34,596 nucleotides of DNA from Alphaproteobacteria bacterium (GTDB lineage Bacteria; Pseudomonadota; Alphaproteobacteria; Micavibrionales; Micavibrionaceae), in contig JAOUOR010000015.1 in the NCBI GenBank assembly GCA_029880245.1, positions 1 through 34,596 of the forward strand, given 5' to 3'. Below the pieces are notes generated by a model. The model was not told the DNA's origin. It saw nothing but the letters and a program-made list of their open reading frames with translations, and made no database searches. Positions 1-8,099 of the stretch are shown piece after piece (position 1 is the first letter of the stretch; each line of letters opens with the position of its first letter). Position numbers and translations under genes: made by a program.

Positions 1-462
1 AAGGTCTTTGGGGTTGGCGATATTATGACTTGTGAGAGCGCAAAAGAAGCCATAGATCTCTTAACCATCACTCAGGCGCGAACAAGAAGCCGCTATATCA
101 ACAGAGTGGATATTGTTATCACTGACTGGTTAATGCCGAATGGCTCGGGCGAAGATCTTATCAAATGGATCAGAAACCACGAAAGAGACTCTGTCCGGTT
201 CCTGCCGATTATTGTAACAAGTGGCTATACGACCGAGTATGTCACTAACAAATGTCGTGATTTAGGTGTGAATGAGACACTTGTCAAACCTATTTCTGGC
301 ACATCTTTGGCGTCGAGAATATGTTCAGTGATTGCCAATCCACGTCCTTTCATACAATCTCCTGATTATTTTGGCCCCGACCGCAGACGTAAGGAAATGG
401 TTTTTGCAGGAATAGAAAAACGCACACAAAAGCCAAAAATAGTTGAGGTTGATCCGGTATGA
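1..462 (+). CDS. Response regulator receiver (REC) domain protein, 5'-truncated
   Basis: The reading frame is open from base 1, so the true start and the N-terminal acidic pair of the receiver domain lie outside the window. Visible REC landmarks are the phospho-acceptor Asp in ITDWLMP (codon at 124-126), the switch Thr in IIVTSGY and the conserved Lys in LVKPIS. After the receiver there is only a short basic tail containing GPDRRRK and no DNA-binding output domain. It is therefore a single-domain regulator of the CheY/DivK kind, presumably cytoplasmic. The GPDRRR tail is a pattern I associate with alphaproteobacterial stand-alone receivers. Its stop codon overlaps the next start by 4 bases (ATGA), so it is translationally coupled to the HPt-like gene. 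Confidence 0.88.
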   Translation, partial: KVFGVGDIMTCESAKEAIDLLTITQARTRSRYINRVDIVITDWLMPNGSGEDLIKWIRNHERDSVRFLPIIVTSGYTTEYVTNKCRDLGVNETLVKPISGTSLASRICSVIANPRPFIQSPDYFGPDRRRKEMVFAGIEKRTQKPKIVEVDPV

Positions 463-959
463 GCGATGCAAAAATTATCCTCTATAAAATCAAAAATTAC
501 CTGATCAATAAAATCGGGTTTAATCATCCGCGCCCGGAAGAAGGAGAAATCAACCCCGATGATATTAAAAAAGCCGATAAAATGATTACCCAGATCTGCG
601 CGAATTGTCTGGATGCCATCGGCGCCAACCTCGAAGAACTGGATAAACGCTGGGTTAAAATGCGTGAAATGCCTGTTTCTGACGAACGCAAGGAACTGGC
701 GAGAGAAATCTTTACCTTCTCTCATGAAATCAAAGATATAGCTTCACTTTGCGGTTATGAGCTTTGCGCTCACTTTGCGGAATCTTTAAGAGATTATATC
801 GAAAAAACCGAACTAAACCTGAAAAACCAGCGTATCATCATTCAGGCCCATATCGATGCCATGACTGTTGTCCATAAGCAAGGCCTTAAAGAAGATGGTG
901 GTCCTGCCGCCGAGGAACTAAAGAAAATGGTCAAGGTCGCTATTGATAAATATAGCTAG
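459..959 (+). CDS. HPt-like histidine phosphotransfer protein
   Basis: A 166-residue, predicted all-helical cytoplasmic protein with no signal peptide. Residues about 85-115 read FSHEIKDIASLCGYELCAHF, which resembles the phosphohistidine helix of HPt domains (His, small spacer, Lys, then Gly and a following Leu/Ala-rich helix). His89 is the candidate phosphorylation site. The gene starts inside the stop of the receiver gene, so the two are probably co-translated and may form a receiver/HPt phosphorelay pair. No kinase is in view. Its location directly before polysaccharide genes suggests, but does not prove, control of them. The family assignment rests on the one motif and the context. Confidence 0.65.
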   Translation: MSDAKIILYKIKNYLINKIGFNHPRPEEGEINPDDIKKADKMITQICANCLDAIGANLEELDKRWVKMREMPVSDERKELAREIFTFSHEIKDIASLCGYELCAHFAESLRDYIEKTELNLKNQRIIIQAHIDAMTVVHKQGLKEDGGPAAEELKKMVKVAIDKYS

Positions 960-1006
960 CGTTAAAATAACTTTATTCAAAGCCGCTTTCCGGTATCACT
1001 AATGGC

Positions 1007-1768
1007 ATGAAGCCGCCCCTAAAAAAATTAATCTTCCTGATGATTTTCTTATCGCCAAGTAATACTTTAGCGGCAGAGAATTCAGATGTTCTTGCGGAGA
1101 AAATCGCCAATTTACTAAACATTCCAAGGCACAGTGTCTTTCTGGAATGCCCCTCGAAAGAGATTGATTTTCTTGTTCTTCACGGCCAGAAAACCATCCG
1201 CATGTGCCTGAGAAAAACTGACAAAAAAAATCGCTGTGAATTCTCGATTCATAACCTGAATATTGCACCGGAGAAACAGAAAATTTCCTTCGAAGCATTA
1301 ATAGAAAATAACGCTCCTCATCCTAAAAACTGGCTGAGCCTCATGCAGATCCATTCTTTTCCCGATCAGGGCGAAAAATGGCGCTGCCCTCCTTTTTCCC
1401 TTGAATATTACGACAATACTTTAAGGTTGTTTAATAGATGGGATACGACAAAAACTTCCAAAACTTCCGGCTATAATTGTACTGAAGAAGGCAGTTCAAT
1501 CAAAAGTAAAACTATATTTTCTGACGTCCCGCTTGAAAAATGGATGAAGATTTCTCTGGACTTGAAATTATCTCATGGAGAAGACGGCTATATAATGACT
1601 TCTATCAACACGCATAGATTTCCGAAGCTTATCGGCCCCAATATATACAATGATAGCCGCCCGCCTTTTTTGAAATTCGGTATTTACAAGCCCACAAGCT
1701 GGGACAAAGAGCATAAAATTTCATGCGTGACTTATAGAAATATAGACATTTCCAACGCGAATAAATAA
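1007..1768 (+). CDS. Secreted polysaccharide-lyase-like protein
   Basis: A 253-residue protein with an N-terminal signal peptide (basic start, hydrophobic stretch LIFLMIFL, likely cleavage after NTLAA). The rest is beta-rich, with the pattern of jelly-roll polysaccharide lyases: NWLSLMQIH near residue 108, then PPFSLEYYDNTLRLF, a KWMKISLDLKLS strand pair, and a closing FLKFGIYKPTSW. This resembles the heparinase/glucuronan-lyase type fold (PF14099-like). I cannot point to verified catalytic residues. It sits between the phosphorelay pair and the exopolysaccharide export genes on the same strand. A role trimming or releasing the locus's own polymer in the periplasm is a reasonable inference. 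A non-enzymatic glycan-binding protein is the alternative. Confidence 0.55.
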   Translation: MKPPLKKLIFLMIFLSPSNTLAAENSDVLAEKIANLLNIPRHSVFLECPSKEIDFLVLHGQKTIRMCLRKTDKKNRCEFSIHNLNIAPEKQKISFEALIENNAPHPKNWLSLMQIHSFPDQGEKWRCPPFSLEYYDNTLRLFNRWDTTKTSKTSGYNCTEEGSSIKSKTIFSDVPLEKWMKISLDLKLSHGEDGYIMTSINTHRFPKLIGPNIYNDSRPPFLKFGIYKPTSWDKEHKISCVTYRNIDISNANK

Positions 1769-1841
1769 GATATAAAAAACTTATTTTTATCATAAGTTTA
1801 TTTCGCGATATTAAAATCACTTAAGTATAGGCGCCATATCC

Positions 1842-3122
1842 GTGAAATTAAATAAAACGGCAATAGCATTATCGGCATTAACCCTGGGTATCACATTGTT
1901 CCTAAGTACCAAACTTTTTGCCGCGCCTCTTACTAAAGATGAGATCGAAAAACAATCTTCTGTGCTGACACGCACCCAGCCTGCCTATGATAGCGAAGGC
2001 ATTCGTTTTGCCAATTTTATCCTGAAACCTTTAACCACAACATCAGTGAAATTTGATGATAATATTTTCTCCAGCGCTTCCAACAAGAAAACTGACCGTT
2101 TGATCATTATAAAACCCGAAGCAGAGATTCACTCGACATTTGATCGGCACTTCATGTCTTTCAGAGCTTTTGCAGAACATGGCAAGTACCAAGACTATAA
2201 AGACGAAAACTATACGGATGCACATGCGGCATTCACAGGGCGCACTGATATCACTGGTGACATAGCCATTCCGGTAAAACTTCAATATGGACGAGAGCAT
2301 ATAAAGCGAGGCATACCGGATGAAGATAGCGTTTTGAAACCTACTATTGTGCAAACATTTTCCGCTGATACAGCCGTAGAATATAACGGTCAAAACATAT
2401 CTGGCGCCATCCGCACAGACCTTGATAAATATACATTTAGGGACAATTCCACAGCCAACGGACCAGTGGACAATTCTGACCGCAATCGGAACGAAGTGTT
2501 TCTGGCAACATTTATAGGCTTATCTCAGGACCGTCTCATAGCCCCGTTTGGTTTTGTTGGCTTTAAGGATATTTCCTATAGGCGCGATATTGACGATAAC
2601 GGATTTCGTCGTTCCTCCCGGAGCTTTGCAGGCGGTTTGGGCCTAAACATAAAGTTATCCAGTGTTCTAAAATCGAAACTTCAAGCCGGATACAACTCCA
2701 GAAGCTTCGATGACACACGCTTTGATGATATTAACGGCCTGATCTACAATGCTAATCTGCTCTGGGAACCCAGCCCGCTTATTGCCTTAAACGTCACGGC
2801 GCGGCGCTCCATTGTAGAATCCACGCTCAGCAATTTCTCCGCCAGTGTTGACGACACTTATGCACTTGGCGCAGTTTATGAACTTATGCCCAATATTTTT
2901 GTCAAACCTGGCGCTTCCTATTTGATCAAGGATTACAAGGGTTCCGGCATCAGAGACCTTAAACGCTTTACAAGCGATCTCGAACTAACATATAAACTCA
3001 ACAGAAATATGTGGGCAAACTTTGCATATGAGTATATAAAACAAAAGGAAAACGCTGGAACTTCAACTAATTTGGATTTTGAAAACAACATATATACGGC
3101 CTCTTTGCAGTTGAAATTATAG
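1842..3122 (+). CDS. Outer-membrane beta-barrel protein of exopolysaccharide locus
   Basis: A 426-residue protein starting with GTG. No ATG lies near, and a signal peptide begins immediately (MKLNKTAIALS..., cleavage after KLFAA), which fixes the start. The body shows alternating hydrophobic/polar strands and many aromatic strand ends, typical of outer-membrane barrels of the BBP2_2 type (PF10082) that accompany Wza/Wzc genes in proteobacterial EPS loci. The last strand ends in SLQLKL rather than a terminal Phe. It lies 7 bases before the Wza-like gene, so the two are clearly one operon. The likely role is an outer-membrane component of polymer export. Because no AlgE porin is seen in the alginate cluster, service to that pathway cannot be excluded. 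Confidence 0.72.
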   Translation: MKLNKTAIALSALTLGITLFLSTKLFAAPLTKDEIEKQSSVLTRTQPAYDSEGIRFANFILKPLTTTSVKFDDNIFSSASNKKTDRLIIIKPEAEIHSTFDRHFMSFRAFAEHGKYQDYKDENYTDAHAAFTGRTDITGDIAIPVKLQYGREHIKRGIPDEDSVLKPTIVQTFSADTAVEYNGQNISGAIRTDLDKYTFRDNSTANGPVDNSDRNRNEVFLATFIGLSQDRLIAPFGFVGFKDISYRRDIDDNGFRRSSRSFAGGLGLNIKLSSVLKSKLQAGYNSRSFDDTRFDDINGLIYNANLLWEPSPLIALNVTARRSIVESTLSNFSASVDDTYALGAVYELMPNIFVKPGASYLIKDYKGSGIRDLKRFTSDLELTYKLNRNMWANFAYEYIKQKENAGTSTNLDFENNIYTASLQLKL

Positions 3123-3129
3123 TAATGTT

Positions 3130-3696
3130 ATGAAAACTTTTGAAAAAATTTTGAGTTTGATTTTCACTCTGGGGCTAATGACGGCCTGTAATTCTGCAAC
3201 GACACAAAAAAGTTCAGTTGTTCTGGAAAATTCGATCGGCGAATATGTACTGGGTACAGGTGATAAAATAAGCTTGATCGTCTTTGGACATGAAGATCTA
3301 TCCGGTGAATTCACAGTAGATTCTACAGGCAGCATTTCATTCCCTCTGATCAAGGAAACTAAAGTGTCTAGCCTGACAACCAAAGCCCTTGAAGACCTGA
3401 TAACCGAAAAGCTTTCCCCGCAATATCTCGTGGATCCCAAAGTAAGCATTGAAGTTATAGATTACCGTGACATCTTCATTCTTGGTGAAGTCAGAACTCC
3501 AGGCAAATATGACTATATCCCAGGCCTAACAGTTCAAAAGGCTATTGCTATCGCGGGGGGTTATACGTATCGCGCCCAAGAAAGATCGGCAGAACTTACA
3601 CGCCAAACAGATCAGGAAATACGCACCCAGGTCGTAGATGACAAAGAACTCCTTGCACCAGGTGATACCATTGTCGTTAAAAGGCGCTGGTTCTAA
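3130..3696 (+). CDS. Wza/GumB-like polysaccharide export lipoprotein
   Basis: A 188-residue protein with a lipoprotein-type signal (hydrophobic stretch ending LMTAC, Cys20 as the likely lipidated residue, slightly atypical lipobox). It has the polysaccharide export domain at residues about 38-110 (YVLGTGDKISLIVFGHEDL, then SGEFTVDSTGSISFPLI), followed by one SLBB-like domain (FILGEVRTPGKYDYIPGLT) near residues 114-165. The length matches short GumB/ExoF-type exporters, not full Wza with several SLBB repeats and a C-terminal outer-membrane helix. Outer-membrane passage may therefore depend on the adjacent barrel protein. It forms an operon with the barrel gene upstream and the Wzc-like gene 47 bases downstream. 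Confidence 0.9.
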   Translation: MKTFEKILSLIFTLGLMTACNSATTQKSSVVLENSIGEYVLGTGDKISLIVFGHEDLSGEFTVDSTGSISFPLIKETKVSSLTTKALEDLITEKLSPQYLVDPKVSIEVIDYRDIFILGEVRTPGKYDYIPGLTVQKAIAIAGGYTYRAQERSAELTRQTDQEIRTQVVDDKELLAPGDTIVVKRRWF

Positions 3697-3743
3697 CATT
3701 CAGGTTTAGGCTAAAGAGTAAAGACGGAAAAACGATTAAATCA

Positions 3744-5867
3744 ATGGGACAAGAGAACTCGCAGGATTACACAAGCATAAGCCTAGCTGACTTGGTAGGC
3801 GTATTATTCAGACGTAAAGTCTTAATCTTATTGTGCGCCTGCCTGTGTGTTGCTATGGCAATCTTCTACATCAAAACCGAAGCCAAACTATTTGAGGCCA
3901 AAGCCGTTTTGATGCTGGAACAGCAAAAGAAAAACCTGCAAATTGAATCTATAGTCTCAGGTGTAGATCTGGACTTTTCTTTCGTGGTTTCGGAAATTCA
4001 AGTCTTATCTTCTCGCAGTTTAATGGAAAGCGTTCTTGATAAGCTGGAATTATTCTCAAGTCCCTCTTCCATTTATCATCCTGAAAACAAAGCAAAAGCT
4101 TTTTTGAATAGTGTTTTACTTAGAAAAGAAAAAACACCTTTTAAAAGCACCACAATCTCCGAAGCAGAAAAAAAGAAAAACAACCGCAATATGCTGATTG
4201 ATTATGCTCTTAAAAATCTGACGGTCGAGCAAATCGAAAAGTCTCGTGCTATTGAAATCACATATTTCTCACATATTCCGGAAATTGCAGAGCAAATAAC
4301 GAATATGGTGGCACAATCTTATATTGATCGGCAAATTTCGCAAGGCGGCCAAACCGTATCTCAGGCTAATATATGGTTAAAGGACCGGGTAGAAATTCTG
4401 CAGAAAAACGTCGCTGAAGCCGAACAAAAAATTGTCGACTACCAAAAAACCGCAGGAATAATCGATAGTCGCGGCATTGACCTGATTGAACAAGACATAT
4501 CGCAGCTCAGTAATGCCTTGATTGTTGCCAAAGGAGAACTCGCCAAAGCTCAATCAAATTATGATGAGATTAAAAACGTAAAATCCGCGGATTCCATCCC
4601 GTCCGTTCTGGCCTCAAATCTTATCCAGAGATTGCGCGAACGCCAAGCCCAAAGCATGGACGAACTTAGGACTTTAAAAAATCAATATGGGCCTAATCAC
4701 CCTGAAATGGTTTCTGCTCAATCAAGAGTAAATGAAATACAAAGCGAAATCAGTAAGGAAATCTGGCGGATTAGAAAAAGTATTGAAAGTGCCCATAAAA
4801 TAGCACAGCGCAATGTCACTGAAATCGAAACCCAGCTTGAAAGCTTGAAAGAGAAATATAATGTCTACAAGGCCAGTTCCATTGAAATGCAGGCTCTTGA
4901 GCGCGAAGCAAAAGCCAATCGAGAATTATTGGAAACTTTGAATTTACGATGGAAAGAAGTTCAAACACAAGAAGACATGGCTCTGGAAGAACCTTATGCA
5001 AAAATCATCTCAGAAGCCACTACCCCCACAAGACCCAAAAGCCCCAAACCCAAAATAATTTTAGCTGTTGCACTCATTGGTGGATTGAGCCTTGGTATCG
5101 CACTGGCAATTGCTATAGACTTCTTACAAACGGGAGTTTACAACGGCAAACAGTTACAGGACATAACAGGTTTGCCAAATATTACGCGACTTAGAAAGCT
5201 GAATATGCGGGGGGAAAGTTCAATAGGAAAGGTTATTGAATACCCTAAAGAAAAGCAGCTCTCAGCTTATATGGAATCCATTCGGGATATTTCTTCTTCA
5301 GTTAAGCACTATCTGGAAAAGGACACTAAGAAAAAATTTTTTAACTTCATATCTTTGTCAGACAATGATGAAAAATTACACATGCTCACTTGCCTTGCAC
5401 AACAAATTGCGCTTGAGGGTATAAAAATCTGCCTGATTGATTTCAATATGCGTGATTCAACTTTGACCTCTGCCTTGGGCGACACAGAAGAACCAGGCTT
5501 AAGCGATTTAATTGAAGAGAAAGTAAACCTCGATCAACTGCCAAAAACACGGGAAGACTATTCTTTCGAATTCATAAGTCGCGGCCGATCAAACGATTTA
5601 AACGTTATCCGGCAAGCTGGTAAATGGGAAAATCTATATAAAGATCTTGATGCGCAATATGACATTATCCTTATTAACCCACCGCATTCCGAATTTATTT
5701 CAGATATTGAGATACTCTCGAAATACAGCCTTAATATTTTATGCGTTAGATACATTAAGACACCATCCAAATTAATTTATTTTACGCTCAACACCTTGAA
5801 ACAAATGGGTTTTGAAGTCATGGCCACCATCATTACCACGTCTAAAACAGCGCGGAAAGCGATATAA
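3744..5867 (+). CDS. Wzc/GumC-like polysaccharide co-polymerase with degenerate BY-kinase domain
   Basis: A 707-residue inner-membrane protein. It has an N-terminal Wzz domain with a first membrane segment (ILLCACLCVAMAIFYI, about residues 28-45), a long periplasmic coiled-coil region, and a GNVR-like segment before a second membrane segment (about 437-458). A cytoplasmic P-loop domain occupies about 520-700. Such proteins set chain length and couple polymerisation to export. The kinase domain is decayed. The Walker A site reads SDNDEKLHM instead of a GEGKST-like loop. Walker A' reads CLIDFNMRD with Asn at the second Asp. Walker B reads ILINPP with Asn for Asp. There is no C-terminal tyrosine cluster. 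Autophosphorylation is therefore unlikely and the domain is probably structural. The gene is in an operon with the export genes upstream. Confidence 0.9.
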   Translation: MGQENSQDYTSISLADLVGVLFRRKVLILLCACLCVAMAIFYIKTEAKLFEAKAVLMLEQQKKNLQIESIVSGVDLDFSFVVSEIQVLSSRSLMESVLDKLELFSSPSSIYHPENKAKAFLNSVLLRKEKTPFKSTTISEAEKKKNNRNMLIDYALKNLTVEQIEKSRAIEITYFSHIPEIAEQITNMVAQSYIDRQISQGGQTVSQANIWLKDRVEILQKNVAEAEQKIVDYQKTAGIIDSRGIDLIEQDISQLSNALIVAKGELAKAQSNYDEIKNVKSADSIPSVLASNLIQRLRERQAQSMDELRTLKNQYGPNHPEMVSAQSRVNEIQSEISKEIWRIRKSIESAHKIAQRNVTEIETQLESLKEKYNVYKASSIEMQALEREAKANRELLETLNLRWKEVQTQEDMALEEPYAKIISEATTPTRPKSPKPKIILAVALIGGLSLGIALAIAIDFLQTGVYNGKQLQDITGLPNITRLRKLNMRGESSIGKVIEYPKEKQLSAYMESIRDISSSVKHYLEKDTKKKFFNFISLSDNDEKLHMLTCLAQQIALEGIKICLIDFNMRDSTLTSALGDTEEPGLSDLIEEKVNLDQLPKTREDYSFEFISRGRSNDLNVIRQAGKWENLYKDLDAQYDIILINPPHSEFISDIEILSKYSLNILCVRYIKTPSKLIYFTLNTLKQMGFEVMATIITTSKTARKAI

Positions 5868-5921
5868 TCATGTCATATCAAAGCAAGAGGGAAAGCTTTA
5901 TCTGCGAATCTACACAAGCCT

Positions 5922-7172
5922 ATGAAAATTGATGTCAATATTCCAAAATTGATCCTGATTATATGCTTATACCTTTCCTTGATCCGCGGAACGAGTATCG
6001 GGCTATTTCTCCCTTCTGACGAGCATAATATTGGCGACATTGATTACTCCATCACCAAATATATGAATTACCTAATTCTAGCAGGGATACTGGCCTATCT
6101 CTTTTTCGAAAACAATTATAAGCCCTTGATCGAAAAGTTATTCTCTCCAACCATTATACTTTTTATCAGCATTTGTTTGATCTCAATAATCTGGTCGGTT
6201 GATCAGATAGAGTCCGTAAAATTCATGGTAGTTGTTACGGCTATCTCCTTACCTTTGGTCTTATATTTTTACAAATTCGGACAAAAAAAACTAATGGATC
6301 ACATGACATTCTTTGCCGTGGCTTTGTGCTACTTATGTTTGATCTATATTATCCTTATGCCACAATATGGCATAATGTCAGGCAAACATGACGGGGCATG
6401 GCGAGGCCTTTTTCCGCACAAAAATATTTTTGGTCCCTTTTTTGCTATCTCCTTTTTTTTCTTCGCCAACCAATTTCATTCAAGCGGCATGATTTACCGT
6501 CTTGTTCTGGCTTTTGCCATCGCCTTAAGCCTGATCTTTGTCATACTAAGCAAATCGTCAACTGCCATAATTGGTTTTGCGCTCATGGGCGTTATTTATG
6601 GAGGTTTACTCATTTTATTCCGCATGCCCAACATGTGGGAACGCATTGGCATTATTATCGGTTTGATCACCCTAATGATTTCGTTCCTAATACTGGATAG
6701 CGATTTAATCACGGAATTTATCGTTTTTGTTACGGGAAAAGATATATCCTTAAGCGGACGCACCGATATATGGATCCCCTTGCTTGATCTCAGCGCCCAG
6801 CGTCCAATATTTGGTTATGGTTTTGGTATGGCACAGCGTTCTTCCTTTATCGCACAAATTCAAAATACAGTCGGCTTCGAAGTCCAAAGTTCTCATAATT
6901 CCTATCTCGATCTGATTATAGGCATCGGGTACCCGGGAACGATAATTTTTATGCTTATTATTTTAAAAGCCATTGGAAAAGGATTGTGCTTTAAGCCTGC
7001 CAACAAGTTAGAAATCAGCCAATATGCCCTAATCTTCAGCCAAATAATTATGCTGCTTATCGTGTCTATGACGACCAGTTCCGTCCTTTTGAGCCGCTCT
7101 ATTTTCTGGATATTTATGCTCATGTCATTATTAATGATCAACGATCGCCAACAACCTCAAAGAAATTCCTGA
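5922..7172 (+). CDS. O-antigen polymerase/ligase family (Wzy/ExoQ-like)
   Basis: A 416-residue polytopic membrane protein with about ten hydrophobic helices. The diagnostic elements of the Wzy_C/O-antigen ligase family (PF04932) are present: a loop with GAWRGLFPHKNIFGP near residue 160 and, later, the large periplasmic loop with SGRTDIW followed by SSHNSYLDLIIGIGYPG. ExoQ-type enzymes polymerise lipid-linked repeat units in the periplasm. Here it ends the plus-strand export operon and overlaps the tail of the convergent glycosyltransferase operon by 16 bases. A Wzy polymerase partner for the flippase at 10161-11675 is the simplest reading. A ligase role cannot be excluded by sequence alone. 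Confidence 0.87.
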   Translation: MKIDVNIPKLILIICLYLSLIRGTSIGLFLPSDEHNIGDIDYSITKYMNYLILAGILAYLFFENNYKPLIEKLFSPTIILFISICLISIIWSVDQIESVKFMVVVTAISLPLVLYFYKFGQKKLMDHMTFFAVALCYLCLIYIILMPQYGIMSGKHDGAWRGLFPHKNIFGPFFAISFFFFANQFHSSGMIYRLVLAFAIALSLIFVILSKSSTAIIGFALMGVIYGGLLILFRMPNMWERIGIIIGLITLMISFLILDSDLITEFIVFVTGKDISLSGRTDIWIPLLDLSAQRPIFGYGFGMAQRSSFIAQIQNTVGFEVQSSHNSYLDLIIGIGYPGTIIFMLIILKAIGKGLCFKPANKLEISQYALIFSQIIMLLIVSMTTSSVLLSRSIFWIFMLMSLLMINDRQQPQRNS

Positions 7173-8089
7173 TATCCTTTGATAAGTCCTCGGTAATAAT
7201 AGAATTTCCATCGCGACCAGAATTTTCGCTTCGAACGTCGCATCAAAAAGGTTAGCGGATATAAGCATGCCCAGAAACAAAAGAAAAAAAGCACCTCAAG
7301 AAAGACGGGGACAAAATCCGGCATCTTTCTGGGATAATTATCTTTCCCATCTACAAATATCCCATACCCCAGCCGTTCTGCTCTCTTAACAATCCATTCC
7401 TCATTGACCGTTTCTTTTTTAACAAGATGATTCACAACAGCCTCAGCAATGAAATATGACTTAAATCCTTTCGCAGCAGCACGCCTTGCAAGATCGGTTT
7501 CCCCACCCATCGCATAGAGCTTTTCCGGTGTCGGTCCGATACGCTCATCAAATCGTAGCCCCGCATCAAAAACTGATCGCCTTAAGGCCATATTCGGTCC
7601 CCAGACTTTACCCGGATCACAAGGACCTGAAACCATATCCTCATCATGTAGTGCATAGGTAGATCCAACCGGAATCCATGACCTAAAATCCGGATCAAGT
7701 TCTTCCTCCCAATGCCCTTTGATAAATCCTGAAAAAACATCAAAATCCCGACATTGATGTGCACAGGCCACTATCTTGTCCATCCAATCCGGTGCCACTT
7801 CCACATCGTCATCAGAAAAAATAACCAAATCCGCCTTGATACGCTCCACAGCCATATTCTGTGCTTTGGACTTTCCCGGTGCAGGACAATCAAGAATTTC
7901 CAACGGTAACTTGTCTTTGTAGGATTCCACAACCTCCCGCGTCCTGTCCGAACTGTTATTATTCACCACAACAATACGCCAATCTCCCTCCTCAAGTGCA
8001 GTATGCTGCGCCATCCTGCTCAAAGAATCCAGAGTCCTGCCAATCCTATTTTCAGCATTATACGTCGCTATAATAATTTCAGCTTTCAT
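7157..8089 (-). CDS. Family 2 glycosyltransferase with C-terminal membrane segment
   Basis: A 310-residue GT-A fold transferase. The N-terminal EIIIATYNAENRIGRTLDSL and VVNNNSSDRT strands bind the nucleotide sugar, and the metal-binding DXD-type motif is FSDDDVEVAPDW near residue 95. The acceptor-side region contains GGETDLARRA around residue 200. A hydrophobic stretch near residues 268-288 (VFLEVLFFFCFWACLYPL) followed by basic residues should anchor it to the inner membrane. It is the last gene of a six-gene minus-strand operon, 10 bases after the acyltransferase gene. It shares family features with the GT2 at 11684-12676 (DNNSTD and DDD motifs). Donor and acceptor sugars cannot be predicted. 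Confidence 0.9.
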   Translation of the reverse strand: MKAEIIIATYNAENRIGRTLDSLSRMAQHTALEEGDWRIVVVNNNSSDRTREVVESYKDKLPLEILDCPAPGKSKAQNMAVERIKADLVIFSDDDVEVAPDWMDKIVACAHQCRDFDVFSGFIKGHWEEELDPDFRSWIPVGSTYALHDEDMVSGPCDPGKVWGPNMALRRSVFDAGLRFDERIGPTPEKLYAMGGETDLARRAAAKGFKSYFIAEAVVNHLVKKETVNEEWIVKRAERLGYGIFVDGKDNYPRKMPDFVPVFLEVLFFFCFWACLYPLTFLMRRSKRKFWSRWKFYYYRGLIKGYQEFL

Positions 8090-8099
8090 TTAATTTCCA

